Positions 4,328 to 5,089 of a stretch of DNA of 5,089 nt are shown here, piece by piece. A model generated the notes under the pieces. The model was not told the DNA's origin. It saw only the letters and a list, made by a program, of their open reading frames with translations, and made no database searches. The DNA lies in contig JAUVAM010000360.1 in assembly GCA_030591745.1 (NCBI GenBank), forward strand, positions 1 through 5,089. The letters are read 5' to 3'. Source of the DNA: Deltaproteobacteria bacterium. Lineage in GTDB: Bacteria; Myxococcota; B64-G9. How positions within the stretch are numbered: position 1 is the stretch's first letter; each line of letters opens with the position of its first letter. A program made the translations under genes and the position numbers.

Positions 4328-5089
4328 ATGAGCCAAGACATCCGAGTACGTTTCGCTCCCTCCCCCACCGGCTACCTTCACGTGGGTGGAGTTCGAACCG
4401 CCATCTTCAACCACCTCTTCGCGCGACACCACGGCGGTCGTTTCGTGCTGCGCATTGAAGACACCGACAAAGAAAGATCCACCCCCGAGGCGGTGGAGCA
4501 AATTCTAGACAGCCTGCGCTGGATCGGCCTGGACTGGGATGAAGATCCGATCTTCCAATCGCAAAGAACCGAACTCTATCGCAAGCATCTGGACCGCTTG
4601 CTGGAAGAGGGCAAGGCCTATCGCTGCACCTGCAAAGCCGAAGATCTGGATGCCAAGCGCCAGAAAGCCATCGCGGAAAAGCGAACCTACAAGTATGACG
4701 GCACTTGCCGAGATCTGGACCCGAATCGGGACCTGGGCGACCAGCCCTTTGTCGTGCGCTTCAAGACCCCCTGGGATGCCCTGCCGGATTCTTTCACCGA
4801 TCTGGTCCTGGGCCCCATCCCCATCGATGAAGAGCGCTTAGACGATATGATTTTGGCTCGCTCCGACGGCAGCGCCACTTACAATTTCTGCGTGGTGATA
4901 GACGACGCCGACATGGGCATCAGCCATGTAATTCGAGGCAACGATCATGTGGACAATACGCCCAAACAACTTCTGATTTACGAGGCCCTGGGCCTGAAAG
5001 CCCCGGAATTTGCCCACATGCCCCTGACCCACGGCCCGGACGGTTCCAAATTGTCGAAACGCCGTGAGGAGGAATACCGGGCCCTTGGC
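4328..5089 (+). CDS. gltX: Glutamyl-tRNA synthetase (N-terminal part)
   Basis: The first 254 codons of a class I aminoacyl-tRNA synthetase that charges tRNA-Glu with glutamate in the cytoplasm; the anticodon-binding half lies beyond the window. Visible signatures in order are RFAPSPTGYLHVGG (8-21, containing the HIGH-type HVGG), LRIEDTDKERS (41-51), GLDWDEDP (67-74), a possible zinc site C100, C102, Y123, C127 (the Cys-Cys-Tyr-Cys pattern known from the related YadB enzyme), LDDMILARSDGSATYNF (171-187), MGISHVIRGNDH (196-207), NTPKQLLIYEALG (210-222) and the catalytic KLSKR (241-245). After KLSKR, homologues have about six residues of the form HGATSV before EEYR. Here only Arg-Glu intervenes, a net loss of about four residues with the frame intact. 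An enzyme specific for tRNA-Glu only or for both Glu and Gln tRNAs cannot be distinguished from this half. Confidence 0.95.
   Translation, partial: MSQDIRVRFAPSPTGYLHVGGVRTAIFNHLFARHHGGRFVLRIEDTDKERSTPEAVEQILDSLRWIGLDWDEDPIFQSQRTELYRKHLDRLLEEGKAYRCTCKAEDLDAKRQKAIAEKRTYKYDGTCRDLDPNRDLGDQPFVVRFKTPWDALPDSFTDLVLGPIPIDEERLDDMILARSDGSATYNFCVVIDDADMGISHVIRGNDHVDNTPKQLLIYEALGLKAPEFAHMPLTHGPDGSKLSKRREEEYRALG

Noticed and set aside
3793..4368. Minus-strand open frame of 191 codons opposite the scaffold gene, with SFLDW repeats
   Set aside because: The repeats are simply the complement of the 15-base repeat in the scaffold gene, and the plus-strand protein has full family motifs.

Overview
The window looks like chromosomal DNA from a moderately GC-rich deltaproteobacterial lineage, most likely Myxococcota or a close relative. 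The indicators are two matrixin-type metalloproteases whose C-terminal tails resemble the MYXO-CTERM sorting signal, a lipoprotein with a von Willebrand A (vWA) domain, and a repetitive Cys-rich exported protein. This placement is inferred from protein style; there is no rRNA or other decisive marker.

Left part (1-3760), all on the minus strand, reads right to left as one tight five-gene operon: metalloprotease A (3760-3011), a small exported protein of unknown function (2986-2447), metalloprotease B (2444-1641), a vWA lipoprotein (1625-330) and a Cys-rich probable lipoprotein (310 to beyond base 1). The gaps are 24, 2, 15 and about 10-20 bases. Every product starts with an export signal. The proteases appear to be anchored at the C-terminus and the last two proteins at the N-terminus, so the operon probably encodes a cell-envelope or surface module. 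Its target is not evident.

Middle (3761-3852): a 92-base divergent intergenic region. It holds one plausible promoter for each direction and a strong Shine-Dalgarno for the rightward gene. The leftward gene has no visible Shine-Dalgarno, and its best promoter match would place transcription initiation at or next to the ATG.

Right part (3853-5089), plus strand: a NifU/IscU-type iron-sulfur scaffold protein with an unusual pentapeptide-repeat N-terminal extension. It is followed 13 bases later by the first 254 codons of glutamyl-tRNA synthetase (gltX), which runs off the window. The visible gltX lacks about four residues directly after its KLSKR motif.

Points most worth checking: the operon as a possible surface-proteolysis module, the exact 47-residue Cys repeat in the terminal protein, a duplicated strand motif in the vWA protein, the gltX catalytic-loop shortening, and the 15-base tandem repeat in the scaffold gene. 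No tRNA, rRNA, CRISPR array, insertion sequence or clear terminator was seen.
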